Assembly (NCBI GenBank): GCA_018064345.1
Contig: JAGHVK010000005.1
Coordinates: 1 to 49,722, forward strand
Length of the DNA stretch: 49,722 bases
DNA from: Candidatus Cacconaster merdequi
GTDB taxonomy: Bacteria; Bacteroidota; Bacteroidia; Bacteroidales; UBA932
Direction of reading: 5' to 3'
Under the pieces are notes generated by a model. The model worked only from the letters and a program-made list of their open reading frames with translations. It was not told where the DNA came from and did no database searches. A program made the translations under genes and the position numbers. Positions 8,317-15,514 of the stretch are shown here, one piece after another (position 1 is the first letter of the stretch; each line of letters starts with the position of its first letter).

Positions 8317-9807
8317 ATGGCAACTGAAACCAAACATTCATTCAAGTACTGGCAGAACCGCACGATAATAGTATCGATGATCGGCTATGCCATCTATTAT
8401 TTCGTGAGGAAGAACTTCTCCATCGCAATGCCCGGACTGACAGCGGAATATGGGATCTCCAACACCAGCTTCGGAATTGTTATTGCGATAGGCTCGATTC
8501 TTTACGGAGTGTCGAGATTCGTGAACGGGTTCATTGTGGACCGTGTCAGCACCAAGACTTTCATGGCCATCGGACTGCTTCTCTGTGCAGTGGCCAACTT
8601 CGCTTTCGGCTTCGGAGCAGACCTGAGCTACCTCATCACAGGTGTCCACGACGGCCCGCAGTTCGTCAATATGCTGATACTTGTGATGGGTGTGACTATC
8701 ATACTCAACCAATATTTCCAGGGGATGGGCTATCCTCCTTGCGCGAGGCTGCTGCCTACCTGGATTGCTCCCGGTCAGCTTGCCACGAAGATGTCCATCT
8801 GGAACACATCCCACTCGATAGGTGCATCTCTCGCAGTGATTGTCTGCGGAGCGATAATGACGAACTTCGGTTCCGATATGAGCGGCGACAGCAATGTGGT
8901 GAGCCAGATTACTGCAAATCTTGCTGCAAGCATAAAGGGCTGGGACTCTCTTCCCGAGGCTGACCAGTTTGCGAGAATCGCAAGTTACGCAGGCCATTAC
9001 GGAGCGTGGAAATGGTGCTTCTGGCTTCCGGGATGTCTCGCTCTTCTGGGAGCCCTGCTGATTTTCTTCGGCCTGAAAGATACCCCGCAGCACGTCGGAC
9101 TCCCTGAAGTGGAAGGTACTCACACAGGCAAGGAAGAGACAAAGGGCAAGAAAGGCGCTCACAAGGAGTTCTTGAAGCATATGGTGTTCCGCAACCGTTG
9201 GGTGTGGACTCTCGCAATAGCCAACATCTTCGTATATGTCCTGCGTATGGGTGTGCTTGACTGGGGACCGAAGTTCCTTACTGAAGACAGAGGAATGGAT
9301 ATAAAGTCAGCATCGTGGTCGGTTGCCGCCTTCGAACTTCTCGCGATAGTGGGTACAATCTTCGCCGGATGGGCCACCGACAAGTGGTTCAAGGGAAAGG
9401 CTCACAGGATGTGTCTCGTGTCGATGGCCGGTGCCTGCGTATTCCTCGGTGTGTTCGCTCTGTTCCCTGACCTTCCTAACGTGGTATCAATCATATTCCT
9501 TGCTCTCGGAGGCTTCTGCATCTACGGCCCGCAGGCTTTAATCGGAATCGGCGCAGCAAACCAGGCTACCAAGGAGGCATCCGCTACAGCCAACGGCGTG
9601 ACAGGCCTTCTCGGATACCTCGGCCCTGCCATAGCAGCTATGGGTGTTGGACTCCTTGCTGACAATTTCGGTTGGAGCGTGGTGTTCCTCGCATTCGTCG
9701 CTGTCGGCGTTGTCGGAGTGATTCTCTTCGCTTCGATGTGGAATGCTCCACGTGACGGTTACGAAAGAGCCAACAAGTTCACTGCCAAGTTCAACGAAAA
9801 GGATTAG
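8317..9807 (+). CDS. glpT: Glycerol-3-phosphate transporter (OPA family, MFS)
   Basis: This 496-residue integral membrane protein belongs to the organophosphate:phosphate antiporters (GlpT, UhpT). It starts with the family's KYWQNRTIIV...YFVRKNFSIAMP segment, and about twelve hydrophobic helices follow, with a charged central loop near residues 265-285 (HTGKEETKGKKGAHKEF). Its place directly after glpABC favours glycerol 3-phosphate over hexose phosphates as substrate, exchanged for phosphate at the inner membrane. The phosphatase gene begins three bases after its stop. Confidence 0.9.
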   Translation: MATETKHSFKYWQNRTIIVSMIGYAIYYFVRKNFSIAMPGLTAEYGISNTSFGIVIAIGSILYGVSRFVNGFIVDRVSTKTFMAIGLLLCAVANFAFGFGADLSYLITGVHDGPQFVNMLILVMGVTIILNQYFQGMGYPPCARLLPTWIAPGQLATKMSIWNTSHSIGASLAVIVCGAIMTNFGSDMSGDSNVVSQITANLAASIKGWDSLPEADQFARIASYAGHYGAWKWCFWLPGCLALLGALLIFFGLKDTPQHVGLPEVEGTHTGKEETKGKKGAHKEFLKHMVFRNRWVWTLAIANIFVYVLRMGVLDWGPKFLTEDRGMDIKSASWSVAAFELLAIVGTIFAGWATDKWFKGKAHRMCLVSMAGACVFLGVFALFPDLPNVVSIIFLALGGFCIYGPQALIGIGAANQATKEASATANGVTGLLGYLGPAIAAMGVGLLADNFGWSVVFLAFVAVGVVGVILFASMWNAPRDGYERANKFTAKFNEKD

Positions 9808-9810
9808 CCT

Positions 9811-10641
9811 ATGACACCGGAACTCAGGGAGAGACTCTCCCACATCAAACACGTGGCGCTCGATATGGATGGAACAATCTATTTGAGCAATACACTGTTT
9901 CCTTTCACTATTCCTTTCCTTGAAAAGCTGGGACGGCTGGGCATATCCCACTCTTTCCTTACAAACAACCCGACCAAGTCGATAGAAGATTATCTGGCAA
10001 AGCTGCACAGGATGGGGATTTCAGCCACGAAAGATGAGATGTACACCACCATCGTGGCTACGATTGACTACATCAAGGAACATAAGCCACTGGCGAAGAG
10101 GCTCTTCATGCTCGGTACCGAGAGTATGGTATCACAGTTCGAAGAAGCCGGCTTCGTTCAGACTACAGATGACCCTGACGATATCCCGGATGCTGTTGTG
10201 GTTTCGTTCGATATGACTCTCAAGTATGAGCGTCTCTGCCGTGCGGCCTGGTGGGCTTCACAGGGGATTCCTTATTTCGCTACCAATCCTGACAGGGTCT
10301 GCCCGACTGACCAGCGCACCGTGCTTGTGGATTGCGGTTCCATCTGCAAATGCATTGAGCATGCTACCGGCAGGAAACCGGATGCCACGCTCGGGAAACC
10401 TGACCCGAATATGCTTATCAATATCCTCCATCAGAGGAATCTGGAACCTTCCGAGATTGCGATGGTAGGGGACCGTATCTATACGGATATCGCAATGGCT
10501 CAGAATGCGGGGGCTTTCGGAGTCCTTGTGCTCAGCGGTGAGACTACTCTTCAAACAGCTGAGTCGGCACCGAATCCTCCTGATCTGATTGTAAAAAATA
10601 TTGAAGAATTGGGGAAACTTTTGGAAATTTCAAGAAGTTGA
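9811..10641 (+). CDS. HAD-IIA family phosphatase, possibly acting on glycerol 3-phosphate
   Basis: The 276-residue protein is a class IIA haloacid-dehalogenase-type hydrolase (NagD/AraL/PGP group). Motif I is DMDGT with nucleophile Asp18 and acid Asp20. Motif II is in SFLTNNPTKS. The conserved Lys is in GKPDPNM and motif III in MVGDRIYTDIAMAQNAG. Family members dephosphorylate small sugar or glycerol phosphates. Position as last gene of the glp operon, three bases after the transporter, suggests glycerol 3-phosphate or a related compound; that is inference. Its 3' end contains the -33 element of the tRNA-Glu promoter. Confidence 0.88.
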   Translation: MTPELRERLSHIKHVALDMDGTIYLSNTLFPFTIPFLEKLGRLGISHSFLTNNPTKSIEDYLAKLHRMGISATKDEMYTTIVATIDYIKEHKPLAKRLFMLGTESMVSQFEEAGFVQTTDDPDDIPDAVVVSFDMTLKYERLCRAAWWASQGIPYFATNPDRVCPTDQRTVLVDCGSICKCIEHATGRKPDATLGKPDPNMLINILHQRNLEPSEIAMVGDRIYTDIAMAQNAGAFGVLVLSGETTLQTAESAPNPPDLIVKNIEELGKLLEISRS

Positions 10642-10651
10642 TTTACATTTG
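10620..10651 (+). promoter_or_regulatory. Complete -33/-7 promoter for tRNA-Glu
   Basis: TTTG at 10620-10623 and TACATTTG at 10644-10651 are 20 bases apart, matching the Bacteroidota housekeeping promoter TTTG-N19-21-TAnnTTTG. The expected start is near 10657, just before the tRNA 5' end. The -33 part lies within the upstream coding sequence. Confidence 0.8.
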
Positions 10652-10668
10652 CAATCCCAAACAGGAAC

Positions 10669-10741
10669 GGCGCCATCGAATAAGGGTTTAGTTCGCGGCC
10701 CTCTCAAGGCTGAAATACGAGTTCGAATCTCGTTGGCGCTA
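10669..10741 (+). tRNA. tRNA-Glu, anticodon CTC
   Basis: The 73 bases fold as a full cloverleaf. The acceptor GGCGCCA pairs with TGGCGCT (first pair G-U), D stem GAAT/GTTC, anticodon stem CGGCC/GGCTG with loop CTCTCAA, T stem ACGAG/CTCGT with loop TTCGAAT, discriminator A. The anticodon CTC reads GAG. CCA is not encoded. A promoter and a terminator flank it tightly. Confidence 0.93.
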
Positions 10742-10750
10742 CAATTTGAA

Positions 10751-10777
10751 CCGAAAGAACCTTCTTTCGGTTTTTTT
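10751..10777 (+). terminator. Rho-independent terminator after tRNA-Glu
   Basis: CCGAAAGAA pairs with TTCTTTCGG over nine base pairs around a CC turn, followed directly by seven T residues. It lies ten bases after the tRNA and eight before the next start codon. Confidence 0.88.
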
Positions 10778-10784
10778 GTTTCTG

Positions 10785-11546
10785 ATGGATTCACTGACAG
10801 CATGTTTCGAGGATTTCCTCCTGAAGGAGGACATTGGATGGGAGAAGTCTTCAGGAGGACTGTATATCTTCCCCGGTAAGGGATTGTCCGTTGAACTTGT
10901 TCCGTTGGGCGGGAGTGCTGCGTATGTTGCCGATGGCAGGAAGTATCTTTATGAAGATGTTTGGTGGAGGAGGGAAGAACTGGTGAGAAAGCGCCTTCTT
11001 GCACATCTCGGACGCTTCAGGAGTGTGTTCGCCCGCAAATGTGAGGTCTGCAGGCTTGACACGCCGGCTGCCGGTGCTTTCCTTTCGCAATACCATACAT
11101 ACGGCTCTGCCCGGAGCAAGTACAGGTATGGTCTTTCGTATCGTGGTGAACTTGTTGCAGTGGCCTCATTCTCAGGCGCAAGGCCAATGATGCGTGAGAA
11201 GAGCGTACAGTCGTTCGAATGGGTGCGCTACGCTTCGCTGCCTGATACCAGGGTGGTCGGCGGTATGGGAAAGCTTATGATGGCTTTCGTTGAGGATATC
11301 TGCCCGGAAGAGATAATGTCATATTCTGACCTTGAATGGTCTGACGGAGAGGTCTATCGCAAACTTGGATTTGAGGAGGCGGGGAGGCGCGCAAGCGTTG
11401 ATTTCTACATCGACAGCTCTTCCTGGGAGCGTATTCCTCTCAACAAGCTCTCTTCAGACAAGGCTTTCCGTGACCGTGCTCTCGATCCCGGGACGCTTGT
11501 CAGGATATCGAATATGGGAAGTGTCAAATATCTGAGAAGATTCTGA
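10785..11546 (+). CDS. Uncharacterised protein with a GNAT-like C-terminal half
   Basis: This 253-residue protein is of uncertain function. The second half (about 95-225) contains FLSQYHTYG, then YGLSYRGELVAVASFSGAR, WVRYASLPDTRVVGGMGKL and MSYSDLEWSDGEVYRKLGF. That order recalls GNAT-fold proteins of phages and bacterial islands, some related to Mom-type DNA modifiers. The acetyl-CoA loop is not canonical, so an acyltransferase activity is not shown. The first 90 residues match nothing I know. The ATG at 10785 is chosen because the longer frame (from 10746) would run through the terminator. It sits alone behind a tRNA gene, a common site for acquired genes. Confidence 0.7.
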   Translation: MDSLTACFEDFLLKEDIGWEKSSGGLYIFPGKGLSVELVPLGGSAAYVADGRKYLYEDVWWRREELVRKRLLAHLGRFRSVFARKCEVCRLDTPAAGAFLSQYHTYGSARSKYRYGLSYRGELVAVASFSGARPMMREKSVQSFEWVRYASLPDTRVVGGMGKLMMAFVEDICPEEIMSYSDLEWSDGEVYRKLGFEEAGRRASVDFYIDSSSWERIPLNKLSSDKAFRDRALDPGTLVRISNMGSVKYLRRF

Positions 11547-11571
11547 CGTCAGGAGAAAGCGGCAGACTCTC

Positions 11572-12654
11572 TTAGAAACAGAATGTTGCTCCTCCTCCCA
11601 GCATTATCGCCGAGTAGTTGTTGATGCAGTATCTGTAGTCGCCTGTCAGCTTGACTGTGTAATTGTCGGTAATACGGAATCCGTAGGATACTCCGCTCTC
11701 GAAGAGCATCTTTCCACCGTCAATTCCGAAGTTCAAGTGAATGTCGGCATTGCTTCTCCTTATAAGAGGCAATACTCCGAAAACTCCTGCCATCGCTTCG
11801 TAGGATGATTTGTTTTCTATTACAGATTCAAGATATTGAGTGCCTCTTGCACCGACTTTGAGCGAGGCGCCGAAATGTCTTGCAAAAGGAATCGATGCAA
11901 GGATTCCGTTAGTTGTCGATGCCGCGGAACTGCACTGGATACTCCTGCTGCGGAAACTCACCGCCGTGGCCATATAGACGCCGATTTCATAGTAAGGATG
12001 CCATCCGTCCGCCTCTTCACTCAATTGAAAGCAATTCATACCGTAGCGCAGATTGTTCCGATAATCCTCGGTATGGCCTTTTTCTTTGAATATCAAGTCT
12101 CCAATCAGGTATCCTACCTCTCCTGAAACTATGCCGACAAGAGCTCCGGCCAGTACATCGGTTCCCCAGTGCTTGTTGTTGAGGATTCTTGAAAACCCTA
12201 CGGCTGAGGCTGTCGCATAGCCGCAGAATCCTATCCACGGATATTTCCATCCATACTCTTTCTGGAGCACTGTCGCAGCGGTGAAAGCTTTTACCGTGTG
12301 TCCCGACGGGAAAGATGTGTTTTCACTTTTGTCGGGCCTTTCCCTACCAAGAGCATACTTCAGGGAGAAGGCGGTGATCTCACTGATTCCAGCGGAAAAT
12401 GCGGATGAAAGAATCATATTCCCCCAGGTCGAGCGGTTTGTGACTCCGAATGCCTTCAGCGTAACCATCGCTGCTGCGGGGGCGTACTGAAGGTATTCGT
12501 CTGCCTTGAATCCATATTGTGGAAAAGCATCCTGCCTGAATGCGAAAAGTCCGGCATCCAGGAGCCTTCCACCGTCAGGAACCGCATTTATCGTCTGGGC
12601 TGACATTGAAAGAGTCAGGACGAGCGCTGAAAACAGGCAGACGAGATGCTTCAT
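11572..12654 (-). CDS. PAP2-family phosphatase with a C-terminal beta-rich extension
   Basis: The 360-residue protein starts with a Sec signal peptide (about 1-19, ending MSAQ). The PAP2 signature is complete: KYALGRERP, FPSGHT and SRILNNKHWGTDV, giving Lys/Arg, Ser-Gly-His and the catalytic His of the SRx5HxxxD motif. Family members remove phosphate from phosphatidic acid, undecaprenyl pyrophosphate or lipid A. From about residue 205 to the end the sequence alternates polar and hydrophobic residues and ends in Phe (GGGATFCF), like a small outer-membrane barrel. That suggests an envelope location, but the substrate is unknown. It is the last gene of the minus-strand run, 14 bases after the ATPase gene. 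Confidence 0.85.
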   Translation of the reverse strand: MKHLVCLFSALVLTLSMSAQTINAVPDGGRLLDAGLFAFRQDAFPQYGFKADEYLQYAPAAAMVTLKAFGVTNRSTWGNMILSSAFSAGISEITAFSLKYALGRERPDKSENTSFPSGHTVKAFTAATVLQKEYGWKYPWIGFCGYATASAVGFSRILNNKHWGTDVLAGALVGIVSGEVGYLIGDLIFKEKGHTEDYRNNLRYGMNCFQLSEEADGWHPYYEIGVYMATAVSFRSRSIQCSSAASTTNGILASIPFARHFGASLKVGARGTQYLESVIENKSSYEAMAGVFGVLPLIRRSNADIHLNFGIDGGKMLFESGVSYGFRITDNYTVKLTGDYRYCINNYSAIMLGGGATFCF

Positions 12655-12668
12655 TCCAATATAGTCTG

Positions 12669-14318
12669 TTATTTGAGGATACTCTTGAGAATCTCTTCCG
12701 TTACTTTTCTTGTGGCAGTGCTGGCAGCGCTCTTGGCCGCTTTCTCAAGTATGGAGCCGCTTGTGCTCTTCGTGCTCTTTGAACTGCTCTTTGTGCTCTT
12801 CGAACTGCTCTTTGAAGTGGATTTTCCGGTAATCTGCTTTGCGGCCTGAGTTCCGACGCTGCGGGCGAAGCTGGTGGCGGCGGCTCCGAGTATGGTGCCG
12901 AGGATGGTGCGCTTGATGGCCTTGCCACTCTTCTGCTTCTCTTTCCTGGCGGCAGCCTTCTCCTTTTCTTTACGGGCTTTCTCTTTCTCCCTCTCCTTCG
13001 CCTCTTCTTCCTCCTGTCTGGCAGCTTCGACTTCAGCGTTCACTTCACTCAGAATCTCGTATGCGCTTTCGCGGTCAATGGCATCACGGTAAGCCTTGAT
13101 GTATCTTGGCGCACCATCCATCACATCCTGCCTCTGAGTGTCGGTGATTGCTCCTATCTGGCTCAAAGGGAAGAGTATCTTCGCCCTTTCAACGATGGTA
13201 GGGGAGCCTTTCTCATCAAGCACGCTGACAAGTGCCTCGCCTGTTCCGAGGTCCGTTATTGCCTCTTCTGTCTTGAATGCAGGATTGGCGCGGAATGTCT
13301 GGGCAGCCGCCCTTACGGCTTTCTGGTCCTGCGGTGTGAAGGCGCGGAGCGCGTGCTGAACACGGTTGCCGAGCTGGCCGAGGATATCCACAGGGATGTC
13401 GGTAGGGGACTGTGTGATGAAGTAGATTCCGACTCCCTTTGAACGGATAAGTCGGATGACCTGCTCAATCTTGTCCACAAGAGCCTTTGAGGTTCCGTCG
13501 AAGAGCATATGCGCTTCATCGAAAAAGAAGACAAGTTTCGGGAGGTCTCCGTCACCGACTTCCGGCAGGCGGCTGTAGAGTTCCGTCATCAGCCACAGGA
13601 GGAAGGTGGAGTAGAGTTTAGGATTGAGCATCAGTTTGTCCGCAACCAGAACATTCATCACTCCCAGGCCCTTTTCTGTGTCAAGAAGGTCCTCCACGTC
13701 AAATTCGGGCTCTCCGAAGAATTTGTCCCCGCCCTCGCTTTCGATGGCAAGCACTCCTCTCTGGATGGCTCCGATGCTTGCGGCTGATATGTTTCCGTAT
13801 TCGGTTGTGAACTTGGCGGAATTCTTGCCCACAAAATCAAGCATCAGCTTGAGGTCCTTTATGTCGATGAGCAGAAGGTTGTTCTCGTCAGCAATCTTGA
13901 AGACTATGTTGAGAACTCCGCTCTGCACTTCGTTCAATCCCATAAGCCGGCTGAGCAGCTGAGGTCCCATCGCGGAAATTGTGGTACGCATCGGATAGCC
14001 CTGCTCTCCGAATACGTCGAAGAAACGGGTCGGGCATCCGGCGAACCTTGGGTTCTCGATTCCGAATTCCGGACAGCGCTTCTCGATGAAGCTGCTCATC
14101 TTTCCCTCCTGGCTTATTCCGGAAAGATCGCCTTTCATATCGGCCATGAAGCAAGGAACGCCGGCTTGTGAGAAGGTTTCGGCCAGAACTTGGAGAGTTA
14201 CAGTCTTTCCTGTTCCCGTAGCTCCGGCAATAAGGCCGTGACGGTTGGCCATTTTGCCAGTAAGATTTATCGCTCCGTTATCAGAATGTGCGATGTAGAG
14301 ATTTCCGTCGATGTACAT
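12669..14318 (-). CDS. HerA-like/DUF853 ATPase (YjgR family)
   Basis: This 549-residue P-loop NTPase has the FtsK/HerA fold of the DUF853 family. Walker A is GATGTGKTV near residue 32, Walker B is VFFFDEAHML near residue 270, and an Arg-rich C-terminal core follows to about residue 420. After the core come a Lys/Glu-rich predicted coiled coil (about 425-465) and a Ser/Lys/Thr low-complexity segment with KSSSKST repeats (about 500-525), which is unlike the core and probably disordered. The cellular role of YjgR is not established. It lies between the acetyltransferase-like gene and the PAP2 gene on the same strand. Confidence 0.9.
   Translation of the reverse strand: MYIDGNLYIAHSDNGAINLTGKMANRHGLIAGATGTGKTVTLQVLAETFSQAGVPCFMADMKGDLSGISQEGKMSSFIEKRCPEFGIENPRFAGCPTRFFDVFGEQGYPMRTTISAMGPQLLSRLMGLNEVQSGVLNIVFKIADENNLLLIDIKDLKLMLDFVGKNSAKFTTEYGNISAASIGAIQRGVLAIESEGGDKFFGEPEFDVEDLLDTEKGLGVMNVLVADKLMLNPKLYSTFLLWLMTELYSRLPEVGDGDLPKLVFFFDEAHMLFDGTSKALVDKIEQVIRLIRSKGVGIYFITQSPTDIPVDILGQLGNRVQHALRAFTPQDQKAVRAAAQTFRANPAFKTEEAITDLGTGEALVSVLDEKGSPTIVERAKILFPLSQIGAITDTQRQDVMDGAPRYIKAYRDAIDRESAYEILSEVNAEVEAARQEEEEAKEREKEKARKEKEKAAARKEKQKSGKAIKRTILGTILGAAATSFARSVGTQAAKQITGKSTSKSSSKSTKSSSKSTKSTSGSILEKAAKSAASTATRKVTEEILKSILK
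12772..12813 (-). repeat. Two tandem 21-bp coding repeats
   Basis: GTGCTCTTyGAACTGCTCTTT occurs twice back to back, differing at one base. The copies encode the Ser/Lys/Thr repeats near the end of the DUF853 protein. In-frame copy number change would be tolerated. Confidence 0.7.
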
Positions 14319-14336
14319 ATCCTTTGGATTTATCAG

Positions 14337-14355
14337 TTTTAAAAACAGGTTCTTC
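14337..14355 (-). repeat. Dispersed repeat, copy just after a stop codon
   Basis: On the minus strand GAAGAACCTGTTTTTAAAA begins immediately after the TAA of the acetyltransferase-like gene. It is a variant of the window's GAACCTGTTTTGAAATG motif. Confidence 0.55.
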
Positions 14356-15483
14356 TTACTTCAGGTTTTTGATATAGCACCTTGCTCTCTTGTGGAGGCG
14401 GTATTCGAATTTGTTCCACAGGTTCTGAACGCTGTCGTTGGTTTCAAGTTCGCGTGTGGACTCGATATATTTGATTCCGGAACTGAAGATTCCAGGCATT
14501 ATCTTGTTGAATATCATTGCTGAAACGCCTTTGTTGCGATATTCGTCGTCAATGCCTATCAGCAGGGCGTCGAGTGTGTCGTTGTGCTTGAGTGCGTGGA
14601 GGACGTGGAGGAAGCCCAGTGGGAAGAGTTTTCCACCGGCTTTCTGCATAGCCTTTGCCATTGACGGGGCACATATACCGAAGCCGACCACATTGTCATT
14701 CCCGTCCAGCACAACCGATACGAACTTTTCAGAGAGCATCGGTACGAACTGGTCCTTCAAATCCTCAATCTGTCCCTTGCTCAGCTCCGAGAACCCGTGT
14801 ATATTGGCGTAGGCTTTGTTGAGCAGGGCGCCGATGCGGTCGAAATAGCTGAGCATCTTCTTCTTTGTGCTTATGTCAGCCTGGTGCAGATTGTATCTTT
14901 GAGCGACAACTTCAGCTCCGTGAGTTATTGTGTCGGGAACGGTCTCCGGCATTTTAATCAGATATTCCACCCAGTCTGTGTCCTTGGTGAAGCCGAGCCT
15001 GAGAAGTTGCGGCTCATAGTATGGATAATTGTATTTGCCGTAAGCTGTGGGCAGTTCATCATAACCTTCCACGCATACTCCGGAAGCGTCGAACTCAAGG
15101 AATCCGAGCGGGCCGTTCAGGATTTCCATACCTTTCCCGCGAGCCCATTGCGTGAAAGTATCAAACAGTGCATCAACAACTTCATTGTCATCAATGAAAT
15201 CCATGAATCCGAAACGGGCAATCTTCTCACCAACCTTTTCGTTGTATTTATGATTGATGATTCCTGCTATTCTTCCGACTATCTTTCCGTTATTGTCGTA
15301 TGCCAGCCAGTATTTCCCTTCGCAGAATTCGAATGCGTGGTTCTTCCTGGGGTTGAGCAGGTCGCGGTCCCCTTTTTCAAGCGTAGGGACATAGTAGGGA
15401 TTTCCTTTGTACAAAGCGTTGGGGTAGTGAACGAATCTTCTTACATCCCGGGAGGATTGTACCTCTTTAATTGTAACAGTCAT
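14356..15483 (-). CDS. GNAT-superfamily N-acetyltransferase-like protein
   Basis: The 375-residue protein belongs to a long GNAT-related family common in Bacteroidota. Recognisable parts are ALYKGNPYYVPTLEKGDRDLLNP near residue 25, YDNNGKIVGRIAGIINHKYNE near 65, and LNGPLGFLEFDASGVCVEG near 120. A second GNAT-like half carries VVLDGNDNVVGFGI and IDDEYRNKGVSAMIFNKIM (about 245-325). The last resembles the acetyl-CoA-binding Q/RxxGxG/A loop in weakened form. The substrate is unknown. It begins 15 bases after the uvrA stop, so it is cotranscribed with the uvrB-relA-uvrA cluster. Confidence 0.8.
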   Translation of the reverse strand: MTVTIKEVQSSRDVRRFVHYPNALYKGNPYYVPTLEKGDRDLLNPRKNHAFEFCEGKYWLAYDNNGKIVGRIAGIINHKYNEKVGEKIARFGFMDFIDDNEVVDALFDTFTQWARGKGMEILNGPLGFLEFDASGVCVEGYDELPTAYGKYNYPYYEPQLLRLGFTKDTDWVEYLIKMPETVPDTITHGAEVVAQRYNLHQADISTKKKMLSYFDRIGALLNKAYANIHGFSELSKGQIEDLKDQFVPMLSEKFVSVVLDGNDNVVGFGICAPSMAKAMQKAGGKLFPLGFLHVLHALKHNDTLDALLIGIDDEYRNKGVSAMIFNKIMPGIFSSGIKYIESTRELETNDSVQNLWNKFEYRLHKRARCYIKNLK

Positions 15484-15493
15484 TATTGGTTTT

Positions 15494-15514
15494 GGTTCTT
15501 AGAACAGGTTCTTA
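15494..15514 (-). repeat. Dispersed repeat spanning the uvrA stop
   Basis: On the minus strand the sequence reads TAAGAACCTGTTCTAAGAACC. Its middle supplies the last codons of uvrA (Lys-Asn-Leu-Phe-stop). It carries the core of the dispersed motif plus a second GAACC. Confidence 0.5.

Noticed and set aside
8317-9807. Transporter as hexose-phosphate carrier UhpT
   Set aside because: Sequence alone cannot separate the two, but the position after glpABC favours glycerol 3-phosphate.
12772-12813. Tandem repeat as a CRISPR or regulatory array
   Set aside because: There are only two copies without spacers, and they encode a Ser/Lys-rich protein tail.
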